Source: Achromobacter sp. B7
Lineage (GTDB): Bacteria > Pseudomonadota > Gammaproteobacteria > Burkholderiales > Burkholderiaceae_B
Assembly (NCBI RefSeq): GCF_003600685.1
Contig: NZ_CP032084.1
Span: forward strand, 496,001 to 560,000
Direction of reading: 5' to 3'
Length of the DNA stretch: 64,000 nt
Shown: positions 29,645-40,052 of the stretch, piece after piece
Position numbering within the stretch: position 1 is the first letter of the stretch
Layout: each line of letters begins with the position of its first letter
The notes under the pieces: generated by a model
Databases searched by the model: none
Told to the model about the DNA's origin: nothing
The model's input: the letters and a program-made list of their open reading frames with translations, nothing else
Made by a program: the position numbers and the translations under genes

Positions 29645-31992
29645 ATGAAAATAGTCTGCATCGGCGGCGGTCCCGCCGGCCTGTATTTTGGTCTGCTCAT
29701 GAAGTTGCAGAACCCCGCTAACGAAGTGACGGTCATCGAACGTAATCGTCCGTATGACACCTTTGGATGGGGCGTGGTGTTTTCGGATGCCACCATGCAG
29801 AACTTGCGTGAAGCCGATCCCGTGTCCGCTCAGACCATTGGCGATGCGTTCAACCATTGGGATGACATCGACATCCATTTCAAGGGCCGCAGCATCCGCA
29901 GCAGCGGGCACGGTTTTATCGGGATTGGGCGCAAGAAGCTGTTGAACATCTTGCAGGCGCGTTGCGAGGATGTGGGCGTGAAGCTGGTGTTCGAGAACTT
30001 TGTTCAGGACGATCAGGCCATTGCCCGCGAGTACGACGCGGACCTGGTGATTGCGTCGGACGGTATCAACAGCCAGATCCGTACGCGCTACGCGGATACG
30101 TTCCACCCGGATATTGACCAGCGTCGTTGCCGCTTTGTGTGGCTGGGCACGAAGAAGGTGTTTGATGCGTTCACGTTTGCGTTCGTGCAGACGGAACACG
30201 GCTGGTTCCAGGCGCATGCCTATCGTTACGAAGATGGCATGTCGACGTTTATTGTCGAGACGCCTGAAGAGACGTGGCAGGCGGCGGGCATTGAGCAGAT
30301 GAGCCAGGAAGAGGGCATTGCGTACTGCGAAAAGCTGTTTGCGCCCTGGCTGGATGGCAATGCGCTGATCAGCAATGCGTCGCACCTGCGTGGCTCGGCG
30401 ATCTGGATTCGTTTCCCGCGGGTGATCTGCAACACCTGGGTGCACTGGAATACGCTGGAGACGGCGCGCGGTCAGCGTCGGGTGCCGGTTGTGCTGATGG
30501 GCGATGCGGCGCACACGGCGCACTTTTCCATTGGCTCGGGCACCAAGCTGGCGCTTGAGGATTCCATCGAGCTGGCGCGCTGCCTGAGCGGCGCCGAGGG
30601 CAGCGTCGAGGCGGGGCTGAAGCACTATGAAGAGGTGCGCAGCGTCGAGGTGCTGAAGATTCAGAACGCGGCGCGCAATTCCACCGAGTGGTTCGAGAAC
30701 GTTGAGCGTTACGCCGAACTGGAGCCGGAGCAGTTTGCGTATTCGTTGCTGACGCGTTCGCAGCGCATCTCGCATGAAAACCTGCGCTTGCGTGATCCGG
30801 CGTGGTTGGAAGGGTTTGAGCGCTGGATTGCGGAACGTGCCGGTGCGCCGGCGGCGCCGGGTCAGCGTCCGGCCATTCCGATGCTGACGCCGTATCAGGT
30901 GCGCGGCGTGCGCTTGAAGAATCGCATTCTGGTGTCGCCGATGGCGATGTATTCGTGCACGGACGGCGTGCCGGGTGATTTTCATCTGGTGCACCTGGGG
31001 GCGCGCGCCATGGGCGGCGCGGGGCTGGTCATGGTTGAGATGACGTGCGTGTCGCCGGATGGGCGCATCACGCCGGGGTGCCCGGGCCTGTGGAACGACG
31101 AGCAGACGCAGGCGTTCAAGCGCATTGTGGATTTCGTGCATGGCAATAGCGATGCGCGGATCGGTGTGCAGCTGGGCCATGCGGGCCGCAAGGGGTCAAC
31201 GCAGCTGGGCTGGCAGAAGATCGATCACCCGTTGGCGGAAGGGAATTGGCCGTTGCTGTCGGCCTCGGCGCTGCCGTACATCGAAGGGGTGTCGCAGACG
31301 CCGCGCGCGATGACGCGTGCCGACATGGACGATGCGCGCGACAACTTTGTGGCGGCGGCTCGGCGCGCGCAAGCGGCCGGTTTCGATTGGCTGGAGCTGC
31401 ACTGCGCGCACGGCTACCTGCTGTCCAGTTTCATTTCGCCGCTGACGAACCATCGGGACGACGAGTACGGCGGCAGCCTGGAAAACCGCTTGCGCTTCCC
31501 GTTGGAGGTCTTCAAGGCGGTGCGCGAGGTGTGGCCGCAGGACAAGCCGATGTCGGTGCGGATTTCGGCCAGCGATTGGGTGGAAGGCGGCATCACCGCC
31601 GACGACGCGGTGGAGATCGCGCGCCATTTCAAGGCGGCGGGCGCCGACATGATCGATTGCTCGTCCGGTCAGGTCAGCAAGGAAGAGAAGCCGGTTTACG
31701 GCCGCATGTTCCAGACGCCGTTCGCGGATCGCGTGCGCAACGAGGCGGGCATTCCCACCATCGCGGTGGGCGCCATTTTCGAAGCGGACCATGCCAACGG
31801 CATCATCGCGTCGGGCCGGGCGGACCTGTGCGCGTTGGCGCGTCCCCATCTGGCCGATGCCTCGTGGACGCTGCGTGAAGCGGCGCGCGTGGGCTATCGC
31901 GATGTGGCCTGGCCCAGCCAGTACTTTGCGGGCAAGCGCCAGCTGGAAACCAACTTCGAACGCGCTGCCGCGATGGCGCAACTGGATATCAA

Positions 31993-31996
<4 letters not shown>
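29645..31996 (+). CDS. 2-aminobenzoyl-CoA monooxygenase/reductase (or salicylyl-CoA 5-hydroxylase)
   Basis: A 783-residue fusion flavoprotein. The N-terminal half is an FAD monooxygenase ([15 protein letters not shown] at the start, [18 protein letters not shown] in the second FAD motif). From about residue 416 it is an Old Yellow Enzyme-type FMN reductase ([52 protein letters not shown]). This architecture is known from the Azoarcus enzyme that hydroxylates and then reduces 2-aminobenzoyl-CoA, breaking aromaticity without a dioxygenase. Automatic pipelines often name it salicylyl-CoA 5-hydroxylase. The beta-oxidation genes that follow and the lack of a gentisate dioxygenase favour the aminobenzoate role. 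First gene of a seven-gene operon. Confidence 0.88.
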
Positions 31997-32784
<788 letters not shown>

Positions 32785-32825
32785 GCCGGCGCCCCATCAA
32801 CCCCTGGATAACGAACGGAGACACC

Positions 32826-33683
32826 ATGAGCAAGCAGTCCGAAGAGCACACCATGAAGCACCACAAGCGTCCGCTGGCCGGCTATCAGGCGCAGACGTTT
32901 CTGTGGGAGGTGTCGGCCGACGGCAAGATCGGCACGGTCACGCTGAACCGGCCCGAACGCAAGAACCCGTTGACGTTCGATTCGTACGCCGAACTGCGCG
33001 ACCTGTTCCGTTCGCTGGTGTATGCCACCGACGTGAAGGTCGTGGTGGTGACGGGCGCGGGCGGCAACTTCTGCTCGGGTGGCGATGTGCACGAGATTAT
33101 CGGGCCGCTGACCAAGATGAGCATGCCCGAGCTGCTGGACTTCACCCGCATGACGGGCGACCTGGTCAAGGCGATGCGCGCCTGCCCGCAGCCCATCGTG
33201 GCGGCGGTGGATGGGGTGTGCGCGGGTGCGGGCGCCATGGTGGCGCTGGCCGCCGATATGCGTTTGGGCACGCCGGCCGCGCGCACGGCGTTCCTGTTCA
33301 CCCGCGTGGGTTTGGCGGGCGCCGACATGGGCGCGTGCACCTTGCTGCCGCGCATGATCGGCCAGGGCCGCGCATCCGAATTGCTGTACACCGGCCGCGC
33401 CATGACGGCAGACGAGGGCGCCAGCTGGGGTTTCTTCAACGCGCTGCATGATTCGGCCAAGCTGGCCGAAGCCGCGCAGACGCTGGCCGCGCAACTGGCC
33501 GCCGGCCCGACGTTCGCGCATGGCGTCACCAAGAAGTTGCTGCATCAGGAATGGAACATGGGCGTGGACGAGGCCATCGAGGCTGAAGCCGAGGCCCAGG
33601 CCATCTGCATGCAGACGCGGGACTTCCATCGCGCCTACGAGGCCTTCGTGGCCAAGCAAAAGCCGGTCTTCGAGGGGAACTGA
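32826..33683 (+). CDS. Enoyl-CoA hydratase/isomerase family protein
   Basis: A crotonase-fold protein of 285 residues. The oxyanion-hole segments are [11 protein letters not shown] and [17 protein letters not shown], and the stretch [15 protein letters not shown] matches the second active-site region. The ATG at 32826 has GGAG at good spacing; the frame is open further upstream but overlaps the SDR gene. It likely hydrates or isomerises the ring enoyl-CoA after the monooxygenase/reductase step. It ends in a one-base overlap with the dehydrogenase gene. Confidence 0.88.
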   Translation: MSKQSEEHTMKHHKRPLAGYQAQTFLWEVSADGKIGTVTLNRPERKNPLTFDSYAELRDLFRSLVYATDVKVVVVTGAGGNFCSGGDVHEIIGPLTKMSMPELLDFTRMTGDLVKAMRACPQPIVAAVDGVCAGAGAMVALAADMRLGTPAARTAFLFTRVGLAGADMGACTLLPRMIGQGRASELLYTGRAMTADEGASWGFFNALHDSAKLAEAAQTLAAQLAAGPTFAHGVTKKLLHQEWNMGVDEAIEAEAEAQAICMQTRDFHRAYEAFVAKQKPVFEGN

Positions 33684-34855
33684 TGATGCGTGACGCAAGC
33701 TGGCTGGACTGGCCTTTTTTTGACGATGCGCACCGCAAGCTGGCGCACGAGGTGGACGCCTGGTGCGAGGCGTCGCTGGGCGACGTTGACCATCACGACG
33801 CGGACGCCGCGTGCAAGAAGCTGGTCAAGGCCATGGGCCAGGCCGGCTGGTTGCGCTACGCGGTGGCGGGCGGCCCGGGCGGTGCCTGGGGCGGCGCGCT
33901 GCCGGAAGTCGATTCGCGCGCCGTGTGCATCCTGCGCGAAACGTTTGCGCGCCACGAAGGCTTGGCGGATTTTGCCTTTGCGATGCAAGGGCTGGGCAGC
34001 GGCGCCATCTCGTTGATGGGCTCGGACGAATTGCGCCAACGCTACCTGCCGCGCGTGGCGCGGGGCGAAGCCATTGCCGCCTTTGCGCTGTCGGAACCCG
34101 ATGCCGGTTCCGACGTGGCCGCGCTGGCCTGCGAAGCCAGGCAGGACGGCGATCATTACGTACTGAACGGCACCAAGACGTGGATCTCGAACGGCGGCAT
34201 CGCGGATTTCTACGTGGTGTTTGCCCGCACCGGCGAGGCCCCGGGCGCGCGCGGTATCAGTGCCTTCGTGGTGGATGCCGACACGCCGGGGTTTGACGTC
34301 AGCGAACGCATCGAACTGATCGCGCCGCACCCGCTGGCCACGATCACGTTCGACAACTGCCGCGTGCCGGCCTCGCATCGTTTGGGCGATGCGGGCCAGG
34401 GCTTCAAGCTGGCCATGATGACGCTGGATATTTTCCGCGCCTCGGTGGCGGCGGCCGCGCTGGGGTTCGCGCGCCGCGCGCTGGACGAAGGCCTGGCGCG
34501 CGCCAAGTCGCGCCGCATGTTCGGCCAGACGCTGGCCGACCTGCAACTGACGCAAGCCGCGCTGGGCGACATGGCGACCGCCATCGACGCCTCGGCGTTG
34601 CTGACGTATCGCGCCGCGTGGATGCGCGACGTGCAAAAGCTGCGCACCACGCGCGAAGCCGCGATGGCCAAGATGACGGCCACGGAATCGGCGCAGACCG
34701 TGATCGACCGCGCCTTGCAGATGTTTGGCGGCGCGGGCGTGGTATCGGGGATGCCGGTGGAGAAGCTTTACAGGGAAATCAGAGCGCTGCGTATTTACGA
34801 AGGCGCCACCGAAGTGCAGAAGTTGATCATTGCCCGTGAATTGTTGAAGTCGTAA
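33683..34855 (+). CDS. Acyl-CoA dehydrogenase
   Basis: An FAD-dependent acyl-CoA dehydrogenase of 390 residues. The flavin and substrate motifs [14 protein letters not shown] and [15 protein letters not shown] are clear, and the C-terminus has [11 protein letters not shown] and the catalytic-base region [10 protein letters not shown]. It starts at ATG 33683 overlapping the hydratase stop (a second ATG follows at 33686). In this operon it should desaturate an alicyclic CoA intermediate. A 72-base gap separates it from the ligase. Confidence 0.9.
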   Translation: MMRDASWLDWPFFDDAHRKLAHEVDAWCEASLGDVDHHDADAACKKLVKAMGQAGWLRYAVAGGPGGAWGGALPEVDSRAVCILRETFARHEGLADFAFAMQGLGSGAISLMGSDELRQRYLPRVARGEAIAAFALSEPDAGSDVAALACEARQDGDHYVLNGTKTWISNGGIADFYVVFARTGEAPGARGISAFVVDADTPGFDVSERIELIAPHPLATITFDNCRVPASHRLGDAGQGFKLAMMTLDIFRASVAAAALGFARRALDEGLARAKSRRMFGQTLADLQLTQAALGDMATAIDASALLTYRAAWMRDVQKLRTTREAAMAKMTATESAQTVIDRALQMFGGAGVVSGMPVEKLYREIRALRIYEGATEVQKLIIARELLKS

Positions 34856-34927
34856 GGGGCCATCGAGCCCTCGCCTTCCAGCAAGAAAAAACCACACCGC
34901 ACCGCATCGCACATCAAGGGGAATTTC

Positions 34928-36568
34928 ATGGAAGTATCCGCCCACATCGACACCTTTGCCCGGGACAATCTACCCCCGGGCGATCAATGGCCCGAGTTCC
35001 TGCTTGATGGCCCCGACGTGGCCTACCCCAAGCGGTTCAATTGCGCTGTTGAACTGGTGGATGCCATGGCCGATCGCGGCTTTGGCGATCGCGTTGCGCT
35101 GCGCTGGCGCGACGGCGACAAGCAAGCCACGATGAGCTATCGCGAGCTGGCCGCGCTGACCAACCGCATTGCGCGCGTGCTGACCGAGGACATGGGCCTC
35201 GCGCCCGGCAATCGTCTGCTGCTGCGCGGACCGAACAACCCGATGATGGCGGCGGCCTGGCTGGCCGCGATCAAGGCGGGGCTGGTGACGGTGCCGACGA
35301 TGCCGCTGCTGCGCGCCAAGGAACTCAAGCAGATCATTGAAAAGGCGCAGATCCAGGCGGTGCTGTGCGATGCACGCCTGAAGGAAGAAGCGCAGTTCTG
35401 CGCACAGCCCGACCACGAGCATCATTGCCCGCAGCTGACGCAGGTCATGTTTTTCAATGACGCCGCGCCCGATGCGCTGGACGCGCTGGCCGCCACCAAG
35501 CCCGACGATTTCACCGCTTGCGATACCGCCGCCGACGACGTGTGCCTGATCGCCTTTACCAGCGGCACCACGGGCTCGCCCAAGGGCTGCATGCACTTTC
35601 ATCGCGACGTGCTGGCGATGTGCGACCTGTTCCCCAAGCATGTGATCAAGCCCGGCCCCGACGATATCTTCTGCGGCACGCCGCCGCTGGCCTTCACGTT
35701 TGGCCTGGGCGGGCTGCTGTGCTTTCCCCTGCGCGTGGGCGCCAGTACGGTGCTGGCGGAAAAGCTGTCGCCGGAAAGCCTGCTTGAACTGATCCAGGAC
35801 TTCCGCGCCACCATCGTTTTCACCGCGCCCACGTTCTACCGCCAGATGGCCGCGCTGGTCGGCAAGTTTGATTTGTCGTCGCTGAAGAAAAGCGTGTCGG
35901 CGGGCGAAGCGTTGCCGGACGCCACGCGTCAGTTGTGGAAGCAGGCCAGCGGCATCGAAATGATCGATGGCATCGGCGGCACCGAAATGATCCATGTGTT
36001 CGTGTCCAGCCCGCCCGAGGCCGTCAAGCGCGGCGCCATCGGCAAGGTGGTGCCGGGCTATGTGGCGCAAGTGGTGGACGACGATATGAAGCCGGTGCCC
36101 AACGGCACGGTCGGCCGACTGGCCATCAAAGGCCCCACCGGCTGCCGCTACCTGGCCGACGAGCGCCAGCGCCGGTTTGTACAGCAGGGCTGGAACCTGC
36201 CGGGCGACACGTTCATGCAGGACGATGACGGCTATCTGTACTATCAGGCGCGCAACGACGACATGATCGTCTCGGCCGGCTACAACATCGCCGGGCCGGA
36301 AGTGGAAGACGCGCTGCTGCGCCACGAAGCCGTGGCCGAGTGCGGCGTGGTCGGCGCGCAGGACGACGAGCGCGGCCAGTTGGTCAAGGCGTTTGTGGTG
36401 CTCAAGCCCGGCTACACGGCCAGCGATGCGTTGGTGGCCGACATGCAGGCGTTCGTAAAGGCCAGCATCGCCCCGTACAAATATCCGCGCGCCATTGAAT
36501 TCGTGACCGCATTGCCCCGTACCGAAACCGGCAAGCTGCAACGCTTTGCGCTGCGCAAGATGGCTTGA
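34928..36568 (+). CDS. 2-aminobenzoate-CoA ligase (benzoate-CoA ligase family)
   Basis: An ANL-superfamily AMP-forming aryl-CoA ligase of 546 residues that should activate the aromatic acid in the first step of the pathway. The AMP-binding P-loop is IAFTSGTTGSPKGCMHF, followed by FCGTPPLAFTFGLGGLLCFP, GIGGTEMIHVFVS and the C-terminal hinge and catalytic lysine region PRTETGKLQRFALRK. The N-terminus DNLPPGDQWPEFLLDGP is like 2-aminobenzoate-CoA ligases of Azoarcus and relatives. Its location after the monooxygenase and beta-oxidation genes supports that substrate; benzoate or salicylate remain possible. Confidence 0.88.
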   Translation: MEVSAHIDTFARDNLPPGDQWPEFLLDGPDVAYPKRFNCAVELVDAMADRGFGDRVALRWRDGDKQATMSYRELAALTNRIARVLTEDMGLAPGNRLLLRGPNNPMMAAAWLAAIKAGLVTVPTMPLLRAKELKQIIEKAQIQAVLCDARLKEEAQFCAQPDHEHHCPQLTQVMFFNDAAPDALDALAATKPDDFTACDTAADDVCLIAFTSGTTGSPKGCMHFHRDVLAMCDLFPKHVIKPGPDDIFCGTPPLAFTFGLGGLLCFPLRVGASTVLAEKLSPESLLELIQDFRATIVFTAPTFYRQMAALVGKFDLSSLKKSVSAGEALPDATRQLWKQASGIEMIDGIGGTEMIHVFVSSPPEAVKRGAIGKVVPGYVAQVVDDDMKPVPNGTVGRLAIKGPTGCRYLADERQRRFVQQGWNLPGDTFMQDDDGYLYYQARNDDMIVSAGYNIAGPEVEDALLRHEAVAECGVVGAQDDERGQLVKAFVVLKPGYTASDALVADMQAFVKASIAPYKYPRAIEFVTALPRTETGKLQRFALRKMA

Positions 36569-36579
36569 ACGCGAAGTCG

Positions 36580-36619
36580 GGAAATCAGGAAATCAGGAAA
36601 TCAGAAACTCAGGAACTCA
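36580..36619 (+). repeat. 8-bp tandem repeat forming the thioesterase leader
   Basis: Five consecutive 8-base units, three perfect GGAAATCA followed by GAAACTCA and GGAACTCA. The last unit supplies the GGAA ribosome-binding sequence six bases before the ATG at 36622. The array lies between the ligase stop and the thioesterase start. Confidence 0.75.
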
Positions 36620-36621
36620 TC

Positions 36622-37047
36622 ATGGCCGCAGCATTCACCAGCCAGGTAGAAGTCCGCTTTCGTCATTGCGACCCGGCGGGCATTGTGTTCTACCCCCGCT
36701 ATTTTGAAATGATCAATGACTTTGTCGAAGAATGGTTCGACAAGGGCATGGGCCTGCCTTTCCATGCCCTGCATGTGGACCGGCATATCGGCACGCCCAT
36801 GGCGTCGGTGACGTGCGATTTCAGCGCGCCCAGCCGCTGGCATGAACGCCTGCGCCAAACGCTGGAAGTCCAGCGTATCGGCGGCGCGTCGTTCAAGGCG
36901 CTGGTGCGCTTTGAAGGGCCGGACGGACAGTTGCGCTTGTCGGCCACGCTGACGATCGTGACGGTGGATTTACGGACGATGAAGTCCATGCCCATGCCTG
37001 CCGACCTGCGGGAACGCATGCAGGCTTATCTGGTTCCCGCGGCCTGA
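36622..37047 (+). CDS. Acyl-CoA thioesterase, 4-hydroxybenzoyl-CoA thioesterase type
   Basis: A small hot-dog-fold thioesterase of 141 residues with the family motif RHCDPAGIVFYPRYFEM, whose aspartate is the catalytic residue. It probably frees CoA from dead-end or accumulated aryl-CoA, a common companion of aryl-CoA ligases. The frame is open upstream to a TTG at 36565, but the ATG at 36622 follows a ribosome site inside the 8-bp repeat array. Part of the CoA pathway operon. Confidence 0.87.
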   Translation: MAAAFTSQVEVRFRHCDPAGIVFYPRYFEMINDFVEEWFDKGMGLPFHALHVDRHIGTPMASVTCDFSAPSRWHERLRQTLEVQRIGGASFKALVRFEGPDGQLRLSATLTIVTVDLRTMKSMPMPADLRERMQAYLVPAA

Positions 37048-37097
37048 CGCCGCGAGACCACCCAGTCGTTTGTTTTTTATAAATAGGATGAGACGTT

Positions 37098-37505
37098 ATG
37101 AAGATTCTGCAACCGCCGGATTGGATGGCGCCCCGGGGCTATTCGAATGGTGTGCTTACCGAAATGACGGTGGGCAGCAAGCTCGTGTTCGTGGGCGGGC
37201 AGGTGGGGTGGAATGGGCAGCAGCAATTCGAATCGGATGATCTGGCGGACCAGGTCCGCCAGACGCTGTCGAACATTGTCGCCATCCTGGCCGAAGGCGG
37301 CGCCAAGCCCGAACACATCGTGCGCATGACGTGGTACGTCACCGACAAGGAGGCCTATGTGGCGGCGTATCCGGCCATCGGCAAGCACTACCGCGAGTTC
37401 ATCGGCCGGCACTTTCCGGCGATGACGGCGGTGGAAGTGGCGGACCTGGTCGAGGACCGCGCCAAGGTTGAAATCGAAGTGACGGCGGTGGTGCCCGCTG
37501 CCTGA
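37098..37505 (+). CDS. RidA-family protein lacking the deaminase arginine
   Basis: A Rid/YjgF-fold protein of 135 residues, recognisable from SKLVFVGGQVGWN, DQVRQTLSNIVAILAEGGAK and the C-terminal VEIEVTAVVP. In active RidA the motif FPARS carries the arginine needed for imine deamination; here the same place reads FPAMT, with M109. So imine hydrolysis of the classic type is unlikely, and the protein belongs with the Rid groups that lack arginine. RidA-like genes also occur in described 2-aminobenzoate clusters. AGGA lies before the ATG. Last gene of the operon, convergent with the AraC gene. Confidence 0.87.
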   Translation: MKILQPPDWMAPRGYSNGVLTEMTVGSKLVFVGGQVGWNGQQQFESDDLADQVRQTLSNIVAILAEGGAKPEHIVRMTWYVTDKEAYVAAYPAIGKHYREFIGRHFPAMTAVEVADLVEDRAKVEIEVTAVVPAA

Positions 37506-37554
37506 GCCGGTGCCAAGGGCGGCTTGATTCCGGCGCTTTGCCCCGGGCCGCGTT

Positions 37555-38541
37555 CTACCCTTGCCCACGCCGCGTCTCGCGCGGCAGTTCGCCAAACCGT
37601 TCCCGGTAATACTCCGAGAACCTTCCCAAGTGCCCAAAGCCCACGCCCAGCGCCACGTCGGTGACGCTGGCGTGGGCGTCTGTCTTGAGCTTTTGTCGCG
37701 CCGTGTCCAGCCGCAACGCGCGCAGCGCAATCATGGGCGTGGTATCCCGGTGTTCCTGAAACAAGCGGGTCAGCGCGGTAGCGCTGGCGCCGGCGTGGCG
37801 GGCGATGTCGGTCAAGGTCAGCGGGGCCGACAGGTGCTCGCGCATATACGATTCCGCCAGCGTCAGGCGGCGCGGCAAGCGGGGCGACTGGCCCGCGTGC
37901 GACTGCCAGCTGTTGGGCTGGTTGTACAGCAGGTGCAGCACCAGCGTGTCTTCCAGGTGTTCCAGCCATGCCGAGGGCGGGCGCAGGGCGCCGTCATCCA
38001 GCGTGGGCAGCAGGTGAATCATGCTGGTGACCATGCTGCGCCAGGCCGCGCCCACGGGGTTGTCCAGGCGCAGCGCGGGGCTGAAGTCCAGCGGCAGGGT
38101 GGCGGCCTCGCCAAAGGCGCGGCGGCCGATGGCTTCGAGCTTGCCGCGCGGAATCTTCAACAGCAGCTGCTCGCAGCCGGCCTCCCAGTGCAGGCGTAGC
38201 GGGCGGTTCGGTGCGATGACGGCGGCGCAATCGGGGTGGGCGTCCACGCAGTCGTCGCCGCATTCAATGCGCGCGCGGCCGCGCAGCGGCACCTGCACCA
38301 GCATGAAATCCTGCAAGCGGTCGGGCTCAATATGCACTTCGGCGCCGTAGCGCAACGTACAGACCGTCAGCGCGCCAAACCGGCCCCGGTTCAGCTCGGC
38401 GTCCACGCGGCCGCCCTTCCAGGTCAGCCGGTGTTCCTTCAGCGCTTCGGACACGCGCGTGCGTGTCTCGTCCTGTTGCGTGGAGCTGAACACGCGGCGC
38501 TTGAATAGCGGCGCAAGTTCTCGTCGTGACCAGCCGTGCAT
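37555..38541 (-). CDS. AraC family transcriptional regulator
   Basis: A 328-residue activator with an N-terminal AraC-type sensing domain and C-terminal double helix-turn-helix (LTLTDIARHAGASATALTRLFQ and SVTDVALGVGFGHLGRFSEYYRERFGE read as its two parts). The N-terminal half is like the AraC_binding_2 domain of regulators of aromatic dioxygenase operons. It is divergent from the Rieske cluster starting at 38819, so it is the likely activator of that cluster. A short perfect palindrome, ACGGGA-ACGC-TCCCGT, lies 14 bases upstream of its start. Confidence 0.88.
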   Translation of the reverse strand: MHGWSRRELAPLFKRRVFSSTQQDETRTRVSEALKEHRLTWKGGRVDAELNRGRFGALTVCTLRYGAEVHIEPDRLQDFMLVQVPLRGRARIECGDDCVDAHPDCAAVIAPNRPLRLHWEAGCEQLLLKIPRGKLEAIGRRAFGEAATLPLDFSPALRLDNPVGAAWRSMVTSMIHLLPTLDDGALRPPSAWLEHLEDTLVLHLLYNQPNSWQSHAGQSPRLPRRLTLAESYMREHLSAPLTLTDIARHAGASATALTRLFQEHRDTTPMIALRALRLDTARQKLKTDAHASVTDVALGVGFGHLGRFSEYYRERFGELPRETRRGQG

Positions 38542-38818
38542 GGAAGCCTCCGGAACGGGAACGCTCCCGTATCTGGGGCCAGAATAAATTAATCGGCCAG
38601 GGTTTGGAATTAAGTGAATCCCGGATAAGGCTGGGCGGAAACGGATAGAGCGGCGCGCCCGGGCGGCATACGCTAGCCCAAGCTCTCTTGCGGGTATTGG
38701 AGGGCGTCGTCACGGCGCGTAAGCTTGGCGACTTCGATCGGCGGCATGCGTGTACCGACGGCAGACGGGATCTGTCAGCTTTGCGCCAGCGTGGCTGGCG
38801 GCGAAAACGGGGTAGCCC
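38542..38818. promoter_or_regulatory. Divergent control region between AraC gene and Rieske cluster
   Basis: 277 noncoding bases. The palindrome ACGGGA-ACGC-TCCCGT is at 38555-38570. A relatively AT-rich patch with TTAAT (38589-38593) and ATTAA (38609-38613) follows and may hold promoter or activator sites. I cannot assign individual boxes with confidence. Confidence 0.4.
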
Positions 38819-39997
38819 ATGATTCAACATCTTTGGAGCCGGCGCGCGCTGGCGGCGCTGGTCTGTATGTCCGCCATGGCAAGCGCCGGGGCGGCCGACA
38901 AGGTCAAGGTGGGGTTGCTGACGACGTTGTCCGGGCCAGGGTCGGCGCTGGGCAATGAGATCCGCGACGGCTTCAATCTGGCGCTGCAACATACCGGTGG
39001 CAAGCTGGGCGGCCTGCCTGCCGAGGTCATCGTGGCCGATGACCAGCAGAAGGCGGACGCAGGCCGCCAGGCGGTGGAACGCCTGCTCAAGCGCGACCGC
39101 GTGGATGTCATGACGGGCATCGTGTTCTCGAACGTGCTGCTGCCGGTGATGCCCGCCATCTTGCAATCGAACACGGTGTACCTCAGCACCAACACGGGCC
39201 CCGAGAACTACGCGGGCGCCGGCTGCAACCCCAACTTTTTCGCGGTGGCCTGGCAGAACGAGGACATCCCCGCCGCCATGGGCAAGTACGCCATGGACCA
39301 GGGCTATAAGCGCGTGGCGCTGATTGCGCCCGACTACCCGGGCGGCCGCGAATCGCTCAACGGCTTCAAGCGTCTGTACAAGGGCGGGCTGTCCGAGGAG
39401 ATCTACACGCAGCTGGGCCAATTGGACTACGGCGTAGAGATTACCCGGCTGCGCGCCAGCAAGCCCGACGCGGTGTTTTTCTTTTTGCCTGGCGGCATGG
39501 GCGTGAACTTCATCAAGCAATTCAACGGCGCGGGCCTGTCCAAGGACATCGCGCTATTGGCGCCCGGTTTCTCGGGTGACGAAGACACCATCGCGGCGGT
39601 GGGCGCGCCGATTGTGGGCATGCGCAACACGTCGCAGTGGGCCGCCGACCTGGACAACCCGGCCAACCGGAAATTCGTCGAAGACTTCAAGAAGACCTAC
39701 AAGCGCACGCCCACGCTGTATGCCTCGCAGGGCTATGACGCGGCCATGCTGCTGGACAGCGCCGTGCGGCAAACGGGCGGCAAGCTGGACGCCGACGCGC
39801 TGCGCCCGGCGCTGCGGCGCGCGGATTTCAAATCGGTGCGAGGCGACTTCAAGTTCAACCGCAACCAATACCCCATCCAGAACTACTACCTGCGCGTCGT
39901 TGAGGCGGGCGCGGACGGCAAGCTGGCCAACAAGCTGTCGGGCACGGTGCTGACGCAGTACCAGGACCCGTTCGCCGCCGCCTGCCAGATGAAATAG
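38819..39997 (+). CDS. Orphan ABC substrate-binding protein, branched-chain amino acid type
   Basis: A periplasmic receptor of 392 residues with signal peptide (about 1-25) and the LivJ-type start KVKVGLLTTLSGPGSALGNE. It resembles the receptor at 17.6 kb along its whole length: both have GGMG(I/V)NF(I/V)KQF, PGFS(A/G)DED and YPIQ(A/N)YYLRVV. No permease or ATPase follows; the cluster goes straight to catabolic enzymes. It may use the membrane parts of the 18.9-22.3 kb importer, which is an inference. First gene of the second aromatic cluster. Confidence 0.9.
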   Translation: MIQHLWSRRALAALVCMSAMASAGAADKVKVGLLTTLSGPGSALGNEIRDGFNLALQHTGGKLGGLPAEVIVADDQQKADAGRQAVERLLKRDRVDVMTGIVFSNVLLPVMPAILQSNTVYLSTNTGPENYAGAGCNPNFFAVAWQNEDIPAAMGKYAMDQGYKRVALIAPDYPGGRESLNGFKRLYKGGLSEEIYTQLGQLDYGVEITRLRASKPDAVFFFLPGGMGVNFIKQFNGAGLSKDIALLAPGFSGDEDTIAAVGAPIVGMRNTSQWAADLDNPANRKFVEDFKKTYKRTPTLYASQGYDAAMLLDSAVRQTGGKLDADALRPALRRADFKSVRGDFKFNRNQYPIQNYYLRVVEAGADGKLANKLSGTVLTQYQDPFAAACQMK

Positions 39998-40052
39998 GCG
40001 CCGGCCGCCACGGCAATCGCGCCGCGGGCACGTTGCAACACAGGAGAACCGC

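Noticed and set aside
29189..29721. Open frames across the gap before the monooxygenase gene
   Set aside because: They overlap each other on both strands, consist of low-complexity Arg/Gly/Phe/Ser-rich translation, cross the promoter and operator, and lack ribosome sites.
36580..36619. Short repeats considered as a CRISPR array
   Set aside because: The units are only 8 bases and directly adjacent without spacers, and no cas genes are near.
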